A stretch of 64,000 nucleotides of DNA from Bombus terrestris (GCF_910591885.1 NC_063271.1:8115001-8179000); one strand, 5' to 3'. Shown: positions 35,288 through 49,000, counted from the stretch's first letter. Numbers and translations: made by a program. The notes: a model not told the origin generated them from the letters alone.

Positions 35288-38229
35288 GTATATAGTGAGC
35301 GATAGAGTTTTGCCTGATCTTTGGTGTAGCTTCAAATTTATGCCGATAAATTTGCATTTACTACACTTGATTTTACTTGTGTATTGTTATCTGTGACGTT
35401 CGCAGGTTTATGTAATTTATTTAACTGCTACTTTCGCGTACTAGTCTTGAACTACATCATTAAAGTGTTGTAATAAAAATCCTTCAATTTATGCAATTTT
35501 AAGATACAATAGGATTGTGTAAGCATACGTATTAATCTTTTAGTGTAATAATATATTACATGATATGAAATCATTTTCAATATTCAATATGTATATTAAT
35601 ATAAAAAAAGATTCTTAATTGATTAATCATTAAATTCTACTAATATTATGTAAATAGTACATCTTCTGTACTCTTTCTTAAATATGAGGAAGAACTTGTT
35701 GGTTTTGAGAGAATGTTTGCTACAGTACATTTTTGCTATCAATTGACCGAGCATTAGAAATCAAAAATTCTAGAGTTTTAACGTGATGAATCACAATTGA
35801 CACGTTCGTGTCATAACAAATCATGCGGGTTTGATAAATGGCGTGTCCGTTTTCCCAACTTATCCCTTCCATTACGTTTCACTATCATTGAAACTTTCTT
35901 TTTTTTTTTTTTTTTAATACGTATTTGTCAGTCGCGCGATAGTCAAATTTTTTTGACGTCGATAAAATATACTCTTTAAGCAAGATAAATGGTAGCTCGC
36001 ACTGGTATCGTTTTGATTCGTTTCACAAGCGACTAGGGTTGCTTACATATTATTATGAGATTGATAGAACAGATCAATAGCAAGCTAAAATGAAACCTTT
36101 CATTCTGTAACTAATTAACTTTCTTCTATCCATGGATTCTCATTATTTCTACGTACCCTCTTTGCTTTGTGCACTTGTTCGTCCGTGAAAAGAGATACAG
36201 GGTCAGCGAGGTAAGCTGAATGAATAAATCATTAAGTGGTACAGTTTCAATTTTCAGTCTCTCCATCAAAGGCGAGGCATTTCGTTCATTCCGTTCGAGT
36301 TGATTAAATTGGCTGACAACAAACCGTGAGAGAGGAAATATCTTGATATTCTGTGCTATCGAACAGCGTCGTTTCGACCATGTCTCCCGTTTTAAAAACG
36401 ACGTGGCGTTCCACGTGGTCGTGTCGTCGATCGAAACGTTCGTCGCGAACAGTGTTACACATCGAGGAAAAGATTTATATCGCAGAAATGTTATTTCTAC
36501 GTATTTTTAGAATACTACAAAACGTTGGAATATTTCAAAAGATAGCTTCAATTTTGTATCACCGACTCTATCGATATTATTACGCTTCTCTAATTTAAAT
36601 ACGGTCATGCTAACTCAATGAAAGATAAACGTTTATACTGTGGTGGTTATATGCTTCGGTTGTACTACTCAACTTAGAGTTTCATAAAGCCGGACACTAC
36701 TTGATTTAGAATTTCATAAATTATATATTTTGAATATAAATGTTTGTGTATTTGTACATTTTGAAAAAATTATTTGAATATTTATGGTATTTGAGTTTAG
36801 ATCGATACAACAAAAGAAATATCTCTTATTTGAAGATAGAACGAGATAATATTTTATTTCGAATGACAAAATTTTGGTGGACGCGTATTCGAGAACGCAC
36901 GAAAGGTTTGCTTATTTCCACGTTTTACTTAAATTTGAAATGTATACGATCTTGAGATTTTCTACGTTAATTTAATATTTCGCGTATAATCTTCTATTCG
37001 TAATCTTTTGTTGTTTTTTAATCACAGTACATCTGCGTTGCAACGACGTCCTTTAATTACAAAACTTTGAAAATCAGAAGGAAATAAATGAATTGGCGAA
37101 TAGTAGCGAAACTTGACGCAATTAGAGCAGATTGAGGAAATGAATTTTAATTTCGTTCCCTTTGAAACACCAGCTGATTCAAGGGGTTCTAAATGGGTGA
37201 CGAAAGCTGTCTCCTCTACGAAAATCTTGAAATCCATTGTTTTCCACGAGAATAAACTTTCTTTTCCGTCTTCATTTGCGCGCTTACTGTTGCTAGCACG
37301 GTTTTATCTTCTTGCACATTTTCATTTGAAACTATCGGCTCGCTGCGTGATAATACGATCCCTTCCACGTTGAAGGTGCGACCAATTTAAACTTAGCGAA
37401 TACGCTATTTTCACTCTCTACGCCGTTGCAATGAAAACTTTTTCAATTTCAATGAAAACTTCTAATATGGCGAATATATAACTTTCATCGTACGAATACA
37501 GGATACGCACTCTTACGCACTCTTTCACCGGATAACGTTCCAACTTCGTCCGCTTTGAATGTCGATAATTATTCACCAAAAATCAGGAAAAAGATTATTG
37601 GCTACCATTACTCGGTGATTAGTAATTTTATAACAAGATTTATCGAACGTTGAAAATTTGATCGATGCTGTTTATGAATTTGTTTGACAATGTGTATCTT
37701 TCTTAATTTCTAAAGTCAAAATGAAAACTCAAACGATTACAAATTGAAGATAAAAATGAATTCTTTTAACAAAATGCTATCTGAAACATGTGTATTATAT
37801 TTATTAACCGTTTCTTAATAAACGTTGCACGTTTCGTGGCTTTAAGTTGATTCGCTAATTAAAAATCACTCAAGAAAAATATGGCAAGTCCGTTTTCGTC
37901 GATTATTCGATTCTGACGTCATTCCTAAAAATGACAAGTCTATGAAATTTTATAAACGATCAAGTATAAATTTAACATTGTAACATCGTTTTTAACATAT
38001 TTCATATACAAGAAGAAAATGAATTTGAAAATTTCGTATCACCTTCTTCCCACGTGGTGTCTACCATTCTAAGTATCGATCAGATGTCCATCCTATGTAG
38101 GTTTGAAAACCTGTTCCAAGAACTTTCCAATATCAACGGAAGAAATAAACGGCGAAGCATTGCAATTTCATAAAAATTCTTTTCGTTATACAATACGCCC
38201 TTTATACTGGCATCTACGCAGCATCAACT
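35288..38229. other. A+T-rich spacer
   Basis: No gene seen. A run of 17 T lies at 35899-35915. A donor-like CGAG|GTAAGC with GT at about 36211 has no matching exon. Short frames near 36353-36598 and 37113-37373 show no motif. Confidence 0.5.
35899..35915. repeat. poly-T tract (17 T)
   Basis: A homopolymer of 17 T in A+T-rich spacer. Confidence 0.85.
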
Positions 38230-38760
38230 GAACCATAGAAAAGGTCTTACAAAGTAGCATCAACCACCCTACGCAAACTACCTACGCCTCTCGAGCAAAT
38301 ATACAGGGCTCTTTGTCCATAGTAATTTTTCCAAGGGATCGAAAATAACCATTCCTGGCACCGCAAGCTGCAAGTCCGCCCATAACAATAATTATGTCGT
38401 TTACAAACCCCACAGCCCATGAACAGGGGCAAATTGGGAACAAACATCGGGCGTACGTGTCCCTAAAGCAACCTATTATTCGTCCGCGTAACGGCTTCTC
38501 GTAAAAGAATCCATGGTGGCGGTGGTTGGTGCGAAACTAGCCGACACCTAACTTTTACCCCGATGCAGCTGGAAAAGAGGCCATATAGTACCTAAATGGC
38601 ACAGCGGGATCCTTCTCTTTCTCCCTGGGCGCACACGCTGGGTGGCAAAGTTGTTATCGCTATCACGGCCAGATAGCTCTTCGAAGTGCATTCGAGTGAT
38701 CGTCGACAGGGATCACAGTCTTTGCTGAGGCCAGCTAGCCGAGGCGCAGCGCTTGGCTAA
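38230..38760. promoter_or_regulatory. candidate cis-regulatory block
   Basis: A balanced-composition, open-frame-poor stretch between A+T-rich spacers. Visible words include AACCACC (38262-38268), a Sox-type AACAAT (38384-38389) abutting TAATTAT (38389-38395), and a forkhead-type GTTTACA (38399-38405), all within about 140 bp. The close spacing of Sox, homeodomain and forkhead words is suggestive of an enhancer. Conservation was not tested. Confidence 0.28.
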
Positions 38761-39061
38761 GACTACTGGTGATTCATCACGAGCCACTCCGCCGTGTTTA
38801 GATAGTCTGCCTCCCTCTGCCTTCGTTCGCCATTTCTCCTTCAGCCGAGACATCCTTCGTGACGTTCCCCTCCCTTTTCTCTTCGCTCTTCGTCACAGAC
38901 TTTCTTCCCTTTCGTTTTACATTATCACGGTGAACACCTACGCGCGATATCCTTCAAGAGGGACAACGAGAATCCTCACGAGTATTCGATGAGCTGACAT
39001 CGCCCGGAGGAATCGAGTTACAGACAGAGTAGCATTTAACGAGCTGACTTTCTACTTGCAG

Positions 39062-39230
39062 AATGCCTTTATATGTGCAGTGAATTTTGAAAACTCTCCG
39101 TTGGTTTTTGTAGCTCGTCCGCAGTGCAGGAAGCCAAGTTCGGTCGTTTGAAGTTGGTTTCCGGGTAGAAGAAGTATCGATGACACTGGTCTTTCTCAAA
39201 GTCGAATGGCTATTTGCTCGATTCCGAAAG
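39062..39230 (+). other. candidate 5' exon with start codon
   Basis: An acceptor-like string TCTACTTGCAG ends at 39061 and a strong donor-like AAAG|GTAAGG has its exon end at 39230, giving a 169-bp interval. All three frames are blocked early, so it cannot be an internal coding exon. An ATG at 39180 opens 17 codons (MTLVFLKVEWLFARFRK) that reach the donor in phase 0. This would suit a 5'UTR exon that ends with the first codons of a protein; the start is mildly hydrophobic. No downstream exon was identified, and the minus strand is also open here. Confidence 0.22.
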
Positions 39231-39239
39231 GTAAGGGCT

Positions 39240-42200
39240 TCGAATTTCGATGATGTCTTTTCGAGGATAGAGAAAAATGATCCTTAGCCGAATAATTTTT
39301 ATACGCACATTAGCAGAATGATTTCTAATACGTTAGCATAAAATTCCGTGTAAACTAAAAATCGAGAAATTTGGAAAGAATGTTTCATGACCAGATTGCA
39401 CATTTTTATGCGTTAATGGCTAATTTGGAAATGCAAAGATGCACGGAGTATCCGTATGATACGTACCACATCTACAAACATGGAAGATATCCAAAATATA
39501 GTTCTTATTATCAATAGTACTGATAGAGATGTAGATTCCTATAAATATTACCTACTTATTCGTGATAATTAACGTAAAACACACGTGCAAAGAACGCGTT
39601 AATGTACTAATTGAAACCTCGAGACTTTCTTCTAGAATAAAAGTAAAAACACTTTTCGTAAATTGCAGATAAACAACAAATAAATAAACAAATAACAAAT
39701 AAATTTTGTTAAATTGCAGAGTATGATAAATAGCCATAGAACAAAATTTGCTTTTAAGAATTGCATTTCATAAGAAAACAATTATCGTATTAGCGATAGA
39801 TTGCTAAATTAACGTTTCCATCTACTACATTCGAGCTTCTCGCCTTAATTTTTATACTTTTCGATCCGAAACAATTTATTTACTCTAAAATTCTCAGTTT
39901 GAGAGCAGCAACGTAGTAACCCAAAGTGTTCCATAAATCTGGAAACAAAATACCGAGAGAGATTCGAATGGTACGAGGGGGAACGAGATAGAGGAAACGA
40001 TTTCGAGAGGTAACTTTTGACATTTTTTAACAGCGTCTCGATCGCCCTTCGCGAGCTACGAAGTTTTCGCATTACTCGACGGGCGACGAAGCGTGTGCAA
40101 AATAAATTCCCACGCAATCTCAGTCGGCGCAACCGCGTCGTTCGTCCTCGTAGAACGATATAAATTGCGTAGCACTGCGGAACGAGCAAGAGAGCGAGTG
40201 AAAGTAGTTCGGAATACGACGATTTATCGAGTCACCTAACAGCCGAAACCTCAAATCCTAGCGTACGCAGCGCAGCTGATAAATTAGGGAGATTATTAGG
40301 AACAAGCTGTTGCAAGGACTGTTTCTTGATAAACGTGGCTGGTTTCTCTCGCGCTCAGCTTAGCCCATGTCTTAAGCTGCGATCGTAATGGTAAGCCGTA
40401 AGCACGTACCTAACGTAAGTCGCAACATAAGGCACTGCTAGTGGCTCTGTGTGGCATAGTTCTGTTACGTGGTTATGGTTTCTCATTATAACTGCCGGCG
40501 TATTCGTCGTCCCGGAGGAATGTTTTGCCGAAACTACGAAAATATCGTTATCGCGGCTACGCAAGAAATATGGCCGACTAGGGGTGCTCGTGATCGTTCG
40601 TAAGAGGATATATGGGGTAGGACGAGTTGTAAAACCGGATAGGTGGGGATGAGTATAACTTCTTGCGTGATAATTTATGAGCAACAGGCGGAATAAAAAA
40701 TGATCATGTGGCATAACAAATCGAGTTCGTAAGCTTGTTACTAGTATTCAACACAGTTTTCCCTCAGATATGATCAGCAAATCGTTTTAAAACGAATTAA
40801 AATATCATAAGCGCTACAGGTTTATATCTTCTTTTCTCTTATCTAAATTCTATTTTATCTGTCAGAGCTATTGCGTTAATTATACATTAATATATTATAT
40901 ATTACATTTGAGAGGAAGGGAAGTATCAACTACATAACTCAGCGAAGTATCCTCTATTAACTGTAGTCGTTTATCATACTAATTAAATATGCACCATCTT
41001 CGTCGTAAAAATATATTTGGCCAATTATATACTACTCTCATTGAAACACACTTCTGGAAGTAATAATCCCGACTGGATGGCGTTCGGAATAATGAAATTA
41101 TTAAACTTCGAGATACAGTCGATCCAATAGGATGATCGATTGCCCGGGAACCAAAATAACTGGCGGCTAGAAGCAGAAGCTACCGCTGGAAAAACAGTAA
41201 CTCGGAAGATTTTCCTGATATAGACGTAACCGATAGAGAAGCTAGAGAGAGCCTAGTCTCGAGTCCTGTTCACCTATACGAAACTTTCATCTCGGTTGAT
41301 GGGTTCGGGAAAACTCTGCAGGTTGATCGAAGCTAGCCTAATCACACGGACCAGAGGGCTGCGAGCTCAAGGAGTTGTTGCCGGCAATATTAACTTTGAT
41401 ATTGGATGGCGCTAAGAAGAAACACAGCCAATAACTTTTGCTCCGGAACTATCTGCCCCTTTTCAACCTCTCGCCCTCCTCCATGCTTCGTGACTCTCAT
41501 CAGAGCAGCAGTTTACGTTCTTCAGTAATCGCCACGATACATTACAATAGAAGCAACTGTGTCTGCACGTATCGTGGACGTACACGTACGTGATTATACG
41601 TGCTTACAAGCGCAGCCACGTTTCCGATCGTGTGCGCGTCTGTATACGAACCGATATTGAACTCGCGCTCTCCTCTGCGCCATATTGCCGAAGCTTCGTC
41701 GCCATTTCGTGCATCGTTCTTTCCTCGATTCTCTCCTGGTCCACCGAGTTCATCTATCCACCAGCTGTGTGTTCTTTTAATTTCTGAACCGCGAACCTCC
41801 TTATCGATCCGACCGACCGGATTTTATGCCCCACACTCCGCCAGAAACGATCTCACCAACCCATTTGCATATTTTATTTCGCGGCTGATCGCGCTCGCTT
41901 TTATCTCCACGGGAACGTTTTTATTTGAACTAATTCCTCCATTGGATGGAATCGCATGACTGTGACAGGCAACTTCTTTCGTCTCTGCTATACTACGATA
42001 GTTTTCTCTTTTTATTTTGACGAGGGGGGAAATGAAACTTTTACGACTTGTAGGGAGAATTGGAAAATGCATCAGTTTCGATAGTGGACGGGGAAAGATA
42101 ATAAAAGCAAAGTTTGATCGCTTAATTAAGTTTGCTGCTTCCATCCTCGTTTGTTTTATAGTCTGAAGTCTTCTTTATTTAATCTTCTTGTATACTATAG

Positions 42201-45200
42201 TTTCTTAACATATTACTTGTGTGTATAACATTATAGTACGATACTTGGTTTGTGTTATATTGGCTTGTCTAATTCACTGCGTAGATAGACATACGCAATT
42301 GTATTACGTTTTTCTAACAGGGGCTCAATTGCAAACAAATCGTAAAACGATAACTCAACTTTGTCTCTGTTTCCAGTGTTAGGAGTTGCTATGATTTTAA
42401 AGTATTAATGATTATTAATAACTCACGCAATAAAGATCTACAGTTTAAAGTTTGTAATTGTGAAAGGAGGCACTAACTATACAGACAGAAATACTTGTAA
42501 ATATAACAAAATAAATTAATGAGAAATGTACGTTGGAAATATCGGATATAAAAGATAAAATAAAACTATATTACAAACCTACCATTCGACAGAAACTTTA
42601 AACAATTACAACAATAACACCTTTGAATTTTTAAAGCCACAAACCTATTAATAAAAATAATGCAATATCAAATAAGAGAAATGATCCTCCCAGTTTGAAA
42701 ACAGATAAATTACTGAAAAATACGTAATCGCTAATTTCCTCGTCGATCACGGAAACGAAGATCGACGGTAGTCGGCGGAAACTGGTAGACCGCGGTTCCT
42801 CCGTTCGATCGTAATTATGTGAAACAATACGAGAGTAGCTTATTCGCCGCGGCATAGGTATATTGAAAAATTCCAGTCTCCCTGCCGATCCGAGAAGCTG
42901 GGCGGCGCGGCGAGCAAGTACGACAGAGATTGATGCGGGGAATGCAATTTCCTCAGGCTCAGGCGCGCGTTTATCCTCCGATGCACCTTTTCCGTACGTC
43001 CCGATCTCTCCCGCGCCAACTTGCGCATTTGTATTAATACGATCAGACTGGATTCAAGAGGAAATTCTTCGGGGTCGAACGAAGGATGCTAAGCTCACGA
43101 AAGTGTGCCGCCAATCCTATTATCTTCGGGCCAACCCCGCCGCTCGTTGCGGACAGAATCGCAGCTTGGATCTTCGATATTGATTCGGCCGACTGAAAGA
43201 GTTCCCAATGAAAACACTGGGGGAATAAACAGTCCGATATTGGACCAAACGGCGAACGTTCGTTCACTGGCCGTTACGATCCCTCTGATCAACGAGGGAA
43301 GCGTACGTGATGTACGAGCTTAGGAGTGCGATAGGTACAGCCGGAAACGCGTTACCGTGATGGAGTAGAGGAATTATGATTGACGAGCGAGAAAAGATGG
43401 TACGATAAATTTTAATTTTGATGATCGTTTTATGGTACAGTGTTTTAATAACGAACAGCTAACGTACGTATTCTTCGCATATAGCGAGCGAAGCACAGCG
43501 AATTGCGATCAAAGGTGTAGCGTCTGTTTAAATGGTTAATTGCGGTGTTGAAGTAAGAGATACATTTAAATGGAATTCCTCGCGGTGTTATAAAAATAAT
43601 CCAACAATTGCATTGACAAAACTAAATAGTTTAGCGATAATATCTGCAAATATAAGAGAATTTGCATCTTCGTTGCAAAGAGATTTTGATAATTACTGAA
43701 TTATATTCCAAACGTGGTTAAGCTGTCGCTGGAAATAGTTGCTATAAAAATATCTATCGCTTTAAACTGACGAAAAGTCAACCGATACTGATTAAAAAGA
43801 AAAATGTACTTTTCTTTCGTAATACTGTTGTATTATATAACGTTGTATATAACACATGCTCCGATATCACATTTTCAATGTTTCGTACAACACTTGTTTC
43901 ATGGAGGAATTACAACACTACCATTCTGTACTTTGCGTTGACGACGAGTTTTATTTCATTTAAGCATGACTAAATTCGACCATACGTCAACTTGCAGAAA
44001 GGCGATATTTCTCGCCGTAGAGGTTCGTCCACGTTTACGGATGCATCAAGCTATTCGCTCTCGAAACTTCAACAAGAGATCCTCTTTAATTAGTTCATTT
44101 CAGGAAGTAATGTTTCGCGTTTGAATATCCAACGAGGAGGCGAGTGGCTCGGTATGCAAATAGACAAACAAGACGGTCTTTAGCCGCTGCTTGATTTTTC
44201 TAGCTTCTTTGCATTTTATTGCCGCTGCTCATAAACCGGAGAATTCGCGTCGTTTATGCCCGCGCGGAGAAGTATTATGCGCGCGATTAAGTTCTCCTAT
44301 CCGCAAACAACTCGCCGTGACACGAGCAATTAAACGCGATCATCGGGGTCGACAACGAAACGGACACATTTCTTTACTTGCCTGGCAAACAATCTTTGAA
44401 ATATCGAATTTATCCATTTTCACGATGTTATCACCTCGTTAACTATTATTTGCCCTTGGCAAATATTTGTCCAGGCTAATAATTGGTGTGTTTGCGCTTG
44501 CTATCAGTCGCGCACGGTGTACCCGCGGGTCTAAGTCGCGAGCACGCAAATAACAAGTCCAGCGCGAACATCGAATTTGCAAAGCGGTGAACGCGTATCG
44601 CGTCTCGGGTCATTTATCATTTTGCAAGGACAGTGGTCCCGACCGGGAGAAATCGTTAACAACTGTTTGGAGATTACGTGCGTGAAGTATGCAGTTAAAC
44701 GCGAGGCAAACGCTGCATCATTCCTATGATACGCTCGAATTTGCATCGTATTAAAATGTACGGCCGAGTTTGCAAATCATGTCCGGCAACGCGCTATGCA
44801 GCGTGTAATATTTAATTGATTCTTTTCACGTCACGATTCTTTGTTCTCTTCTGTTCAGCGAGATTTATGTCGTACTTTAAGGGAAACGTTTCTACGAAAA
44901 ATCATGCTTTTAATCATTCGCAGGGGTCTACCGGTATAAAAGGCGAATGCACTTTTCAAAAGAATGTTTTCTTAGATAAGATCTTGTTGCCCTCCTTTAA
45001 TACCGATATTCGAAATATATATCATAGGATTATAATCATTAGAAATAGGATGTTTAATTTATTTTTAATTTCATATTTATATCTTATATTTAATTAAATT
45101 TCGTCAAGAAATATATCGTTTACTGGCGTGTGATTACAATTTATATAAAATTAAATAGCAAATCGACGCTGCAGAAAACAAGTACATCGGTGCTCTTCTC

Positions 45201-45840
45201 GCAACGATGCAACGAATACGCACGAAATTCTAATCTCCTTTAAACTCGGTCATTCTGCGATCAAAAACGTATTTGAGGAGTGCGAAACGAAATTTTCCTT
45301 GGTCGTTGGTTTCCTAAATTTTGTATATGTCAACCTCTTCATCGAATTACGTTAAACGATCAAATCTTTGTGGACGGTAGCGTGTGTGTTTTTTAATACG
45401 CCAAAAACCTAGCAAAACAGAGTGTTCTGGCAAGGCACAAATCCGATTAAAAAGCATCGAGCAGCCAGAGGACAAAATTCCGCGGCGTGGCAGCGACCAA
45501 ATCGTGGCTAGAAATATGTAGTTAAAAAAGAAAAACACGGTCGATTACTCGATAACGCCGTGTACCGCACGCATCGTCAACGTCGTAAAGAAATCATAGC
45601 CAGAGCAAGGATATCCAGAGTAGGCGACAAACAAACAAAAGAAAAAAAAAAAAGAAAAAGAGGAGAAGAAAAAAGAACGCGCGCAAATTCGATTCCTTAG
45701 ATCGTGAAGCTCGAAACACGCTAACTTAGCAGCAAACTCCGGCTCAATCAGACCCTTGTTAACTCCAGCTGCTGTTACTGCGGATATTGAAGTATTGATT
45801 TCGTTCCTCTCCCTGGAAAGTTTATACCGGCATTACGGAT
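39240..45840. other. mixed spacer and CpG-rich islands, no supported gene
   Basis: 40.0-41.8 kb and 42.7-43.4 kb are G+C-richer, with overlapping open frames on both strands. At 40355-40714 (minus, 119 codons) and 40431-40652 (plus, no ATG, one hydrophobic stretch) both strands are open at once. 41060-41500 has balanced, non-repetitive composition like the candidate regulatory blocks. An acceptor-like TCTGTTTCCAG ends at 42376. A purine/A-rich run occupies about 45628-45680. Nothing recognisable was found. Confidence 0.4.
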
Positions 45841-45845
45841 TTCAT

Positions 45846-45990
45846 GCCTCTTCCTCTCTTTCTCTCCCTCCCCCTTCTCCTTCCCGCTTTCCACCCCTTT
45901 TCTCCCTTTCTCTGTCTCTATTTCTCTTTCCATTCACCCTGCGCTCTTCCACCCTCGTACCTCCTCCTCCCCCCCATTCGCGTTTTCCCT
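45846..45990. repeat. polypyrimidine (CT/CCT)-rich tract
   Basis: About 145 bp of nearly pure pyrimidine on the plus strand, ending in TTCCCTTCCTTGCAG (last base 46000), which has the form of a splice acceptor. The minus-strand Arg/Glu/Gly-rich frame at 45842-46189 and the plus-strand Pro/Leu/Ser frames are artefacts of this tract. Confidence 0.8.
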
Positions 45991-46003
45991 TCCTTGCAGA
46001 GCA

Positions 46004-46026
46004 CTGCAGACGGACCCTCTGCAGTA
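46004..46026. repeat. perfect 8-bp hairpin ACTGCAGA / TCTGCAGT
   Basis: Arms at 46004-46011 and 46019-46026 are exact reverse complements around the 7-nt loop CGGACCC. The hairpin begins four bases after the acceptor-like GCAG that closes the polypyrimidine tract. If that site were used, the stem would sit at the very 5' end of an exon. Confidence 0.55.
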
Positions 46027-46029
46027 GAT

Positions 46030-49000
46030 ATTTGCATTTCAATCGGTTGATTAAAAATCTATAATTATGCCGCCCCCGTCGGTAAGAATAGAGAAAAAAA
46101 CTTTTCCACGCGGCCCTCTTCTCCCCGGCCGCGACTAGCTTTTTTCGGGCTACTTTGCCACGGCGTCCTTTTGTTCGAGATCGGCGCATCTATTCGCGAT
46201 CCAGCTCCCCGCGATCATTCTCCAGCTCGCCGGACCAACGATGGGTGACGTTCGAGATGCCAGTGATAAAGGAACGTCGAATTCTTCGCATTTCCGTGGC
46301 TGCGGACTTTGACACTGGCTTATGTATCGATAGGGTTGATTATCACAGCGATATAATTACTGTAGGAAGCTTCGATGCATGAATTAATTAAGGGACTAAA
46401 GTATTCGGATAAGAGAGTTTTTATACAATGGAAAAAGAAGGGTTTGATAGTAAGTTTTATACACAACGCTTGGGATAAAATTCAACGAAATAAATATTGC
46501 TTCGTGTATTACTTTGTATTTGTAGTTGCCAACACAATAGATAGAATATAAAAAAGAAAGGATATTTGTTTGTTGTGAAATTAGAAAGAAATCAAAGCTA
46601 CGAATTGCGGTGTTTTTGGTAGTTAGATCGCATTATTTTTCCTCTTCACGGTTAAAGCGATGTAAATTTACGATATTCTTTACAATTCCATGTATAAATT
46701 ATACGCCAGTAGTTCATCTTTTTTTTGCGATAATGATTAAAGGAAATTTAGATTTCGAAACTAAGTAAGAGTAATATAAAATTAATTAAAACTCAATAAT
46801 GGTAATATTTATAGCTCTTAAGAATCGCTTATTTAAGTTGAGAAAAGTACATAACGTTTGGCCAAGGTTGGTAATTAAGAGTTAAGTACTGGCGATACTC
46901 AGTTTTATTGGACGATTTTATGTGAAACTAATTAAACATAAAAGTGAATGTGAAGGTACTATTTGGAAGGAATAATACGATTCACGTGATTCATTCGTAT
47001 TTATTAGCACAATTTAAAGGCGTAGTTAAACGAATAATCATTAAAGTAAGATAAAAACTGGCATATATAACAAATCACGACTTAATAAAAGTAATTTACG
47101 ACCATAATTGCAAATGATATTTCTATATTGCGTAAATTACCGAACGATCAGTTTGATATTAATTTATTTCACAACCACTACAACACTTCATATATATCAA
47201 AAGCTATACTTGTAAACTATACTTGTATACTTAGAAACACATTCTATATATATTTGAAGTGATATCGGATGCAATGTTTTATTGTATTCTGAAAGTTAAA
47301 AGTACAAAGCGAATTCAAAACTCTAGAAACTATAAAATGTAGGTCGTTGAATCCATTCATTCTCCATTAGTGGTCAAACTTGTTTTCTATTCGCCGATGT
47401 TAACGATTTGAAAAGTTTTGTTAAACTCGGGGCAGATAAGCACTCGAATGCCAGTGAGTTTGTTAAATATGATAATAAACGTAATCAAATGCAAAACTCT
47501 AAACTACGACCAAACGTGCCCCAGGAAGAGTTAGATTGTAGAAATTCTAACGACACAATTATTGCATTATACAACATTACAACATTATTTCCCATAAGAT
47601 CCGGTCATATTTTACGGTTCCATCTCTAGAACTTTTACGAATTTTTATAAACATATCTAGCAAATGAAGACCAAAGATTTGCCTCGTCATCCTCTAAATG
47701 TTACAGCGAAAAGTTCATATTGTATATTTTATATATCTTTCCATGCTACATACATTCCACATTTTTCTCCGCGTTTAAATTTCACATAGATACATAAATA
47801 AAATAGATAAATAAAAATCCAATCCAGTGATTATAAAGAATAAAATCACTGCCATTCGATGTACCCATAAAGCTTACTCAACGATAAGCAAATAATCTAA
47901 ATACTTCCGAACGATGGTATACGTTGAAAACACTGACAGCGCCATTCAAGATCGGAGTTCGATCCCTTTCAACCCAAATTTCCTCGTAAGCCCGAGCCGT
48001 TGATCACCGTCGGAAAGAATAATCGCGTAATCCTTTGCTCGAAGAAACACGCTTCGTCTATTCGTTTGAGCCATGGCGAAACAAACGAAGCATTTCTCTC
48101 GTTAGAACGGACAACCCTTCTTCCCTCGCTACAATAATCGTTTTCGCGGCCGGGCTGGCCCCCACATAATTCCACAGCAATTTAAGGCAGACGCCCGAGT
48201 ACGCCGCAAGCTCGTCGTCTTCGTCCAAAAGAGATTTCCGTTATCGCGAACCGTCTCCACTTCCACGACACGACGAAAAAAATATTGCGAAATCGAAGCA
48301 AAATGGGGAAACGGACAAAAATAGGGAGGAAAAAATAAGAACGAAGAAATGAGGAAAAGGGACAGAAATGTGGCAAATTCGAGGGATGGTTAACGAAACC
48401 ATAGGGCGAAACGATCGTGTAAATAGTAACTGATAGCTATGGAGGCGCAAGGGAACAGCGGAGGCTCGTAATTCCGTATCCGACATTCAGAGGTCAAGCA
48501 GCGAACGGAGACGGACAGTGGTTGAATGGGACAAAATATGGGACAGATGTAACGAGCTACAAAAACGGAATTAAAGGGGGAAATGGGCAGAATTTCATTC
48601 ACTGCGACGGTGGATTATCAGAAAGATATTTTCCTTCGTTTTAATCGATGGTGAACAAATTATTTTGGAAAGGGTTTAATAGTCGACTTTGATGATATAT
48701 ATATAATATATATATTAGTGGCTTTTCTCAATAATTCGTGCTAAGTATAATTGAATTGGTTTACTTTCTTGTCGACTGTCAAAAAACGCTATATCTACTT
48801 TTAAATATTCCTGTGACTAAACGAAAGTTGAGTTTCAATTTTACAAATAGTGCGTCTACCGAAATATAAATGAGAAAATATATGGATCTGTTAAGAAAAG
48901 GGACGAATTTCTCTTTGTATCCGCTGTAATAGAAGTTTCCTTAATAAAACATCGCTGACATTAGATTATGTCCTCCTCGAAAAGAAAGTTCTATTGTCAA

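Noticed and set aside
34968..35357. 129-codon minus-strand ATG frame
   Set aside because: Basic, unrecognised, and overlapping a plus-strand frame; no promoter or splice support. Lies in a G+C-richer island where long frames are cheap.
40355..40714. 119-codon minus ATG frame and a plus frame (40431-40652) with a hydrophobic segment
   Set aside because: Both strands are open over the same DNA, no splice context fits, and the plus frame has no ATG. More likely balanced-composition noncoding DNA.
44933..44945. Consensus TATA box GGTATAAAAGGC
   Set aside because: No initiator at the expected distance and no ATG/donor arrangement downstream. A similar TATAAAAG at about 58580 was rejected for the same reason.
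45756..46189. Overlapping frames on both strands, Pro/Ser/Leu-rich (plus) and Arg/Glu/Gly-rich (minus)
   Set aside because: Produced by the polypyrimidine tract; no independent gene signal.
47351..47629. Plus-strand open frame of about 92 codons with mixed composition
   Set aside because: No useful ATG, no splice sites in phase, no motif. Length is within chance for the window.
47935..47975. GAGTTCGATCCC string resembling a tRNA T-arm
   Set aside because: No matching D-arm, anticodon stem or acceptor stem around it.
48108..48125. Partial match to the MITE terminal repeat on the minus strand (GGTTGTCCG)
   Set aside because: Only about nine bases match, with no partner repeat or TA duplication.
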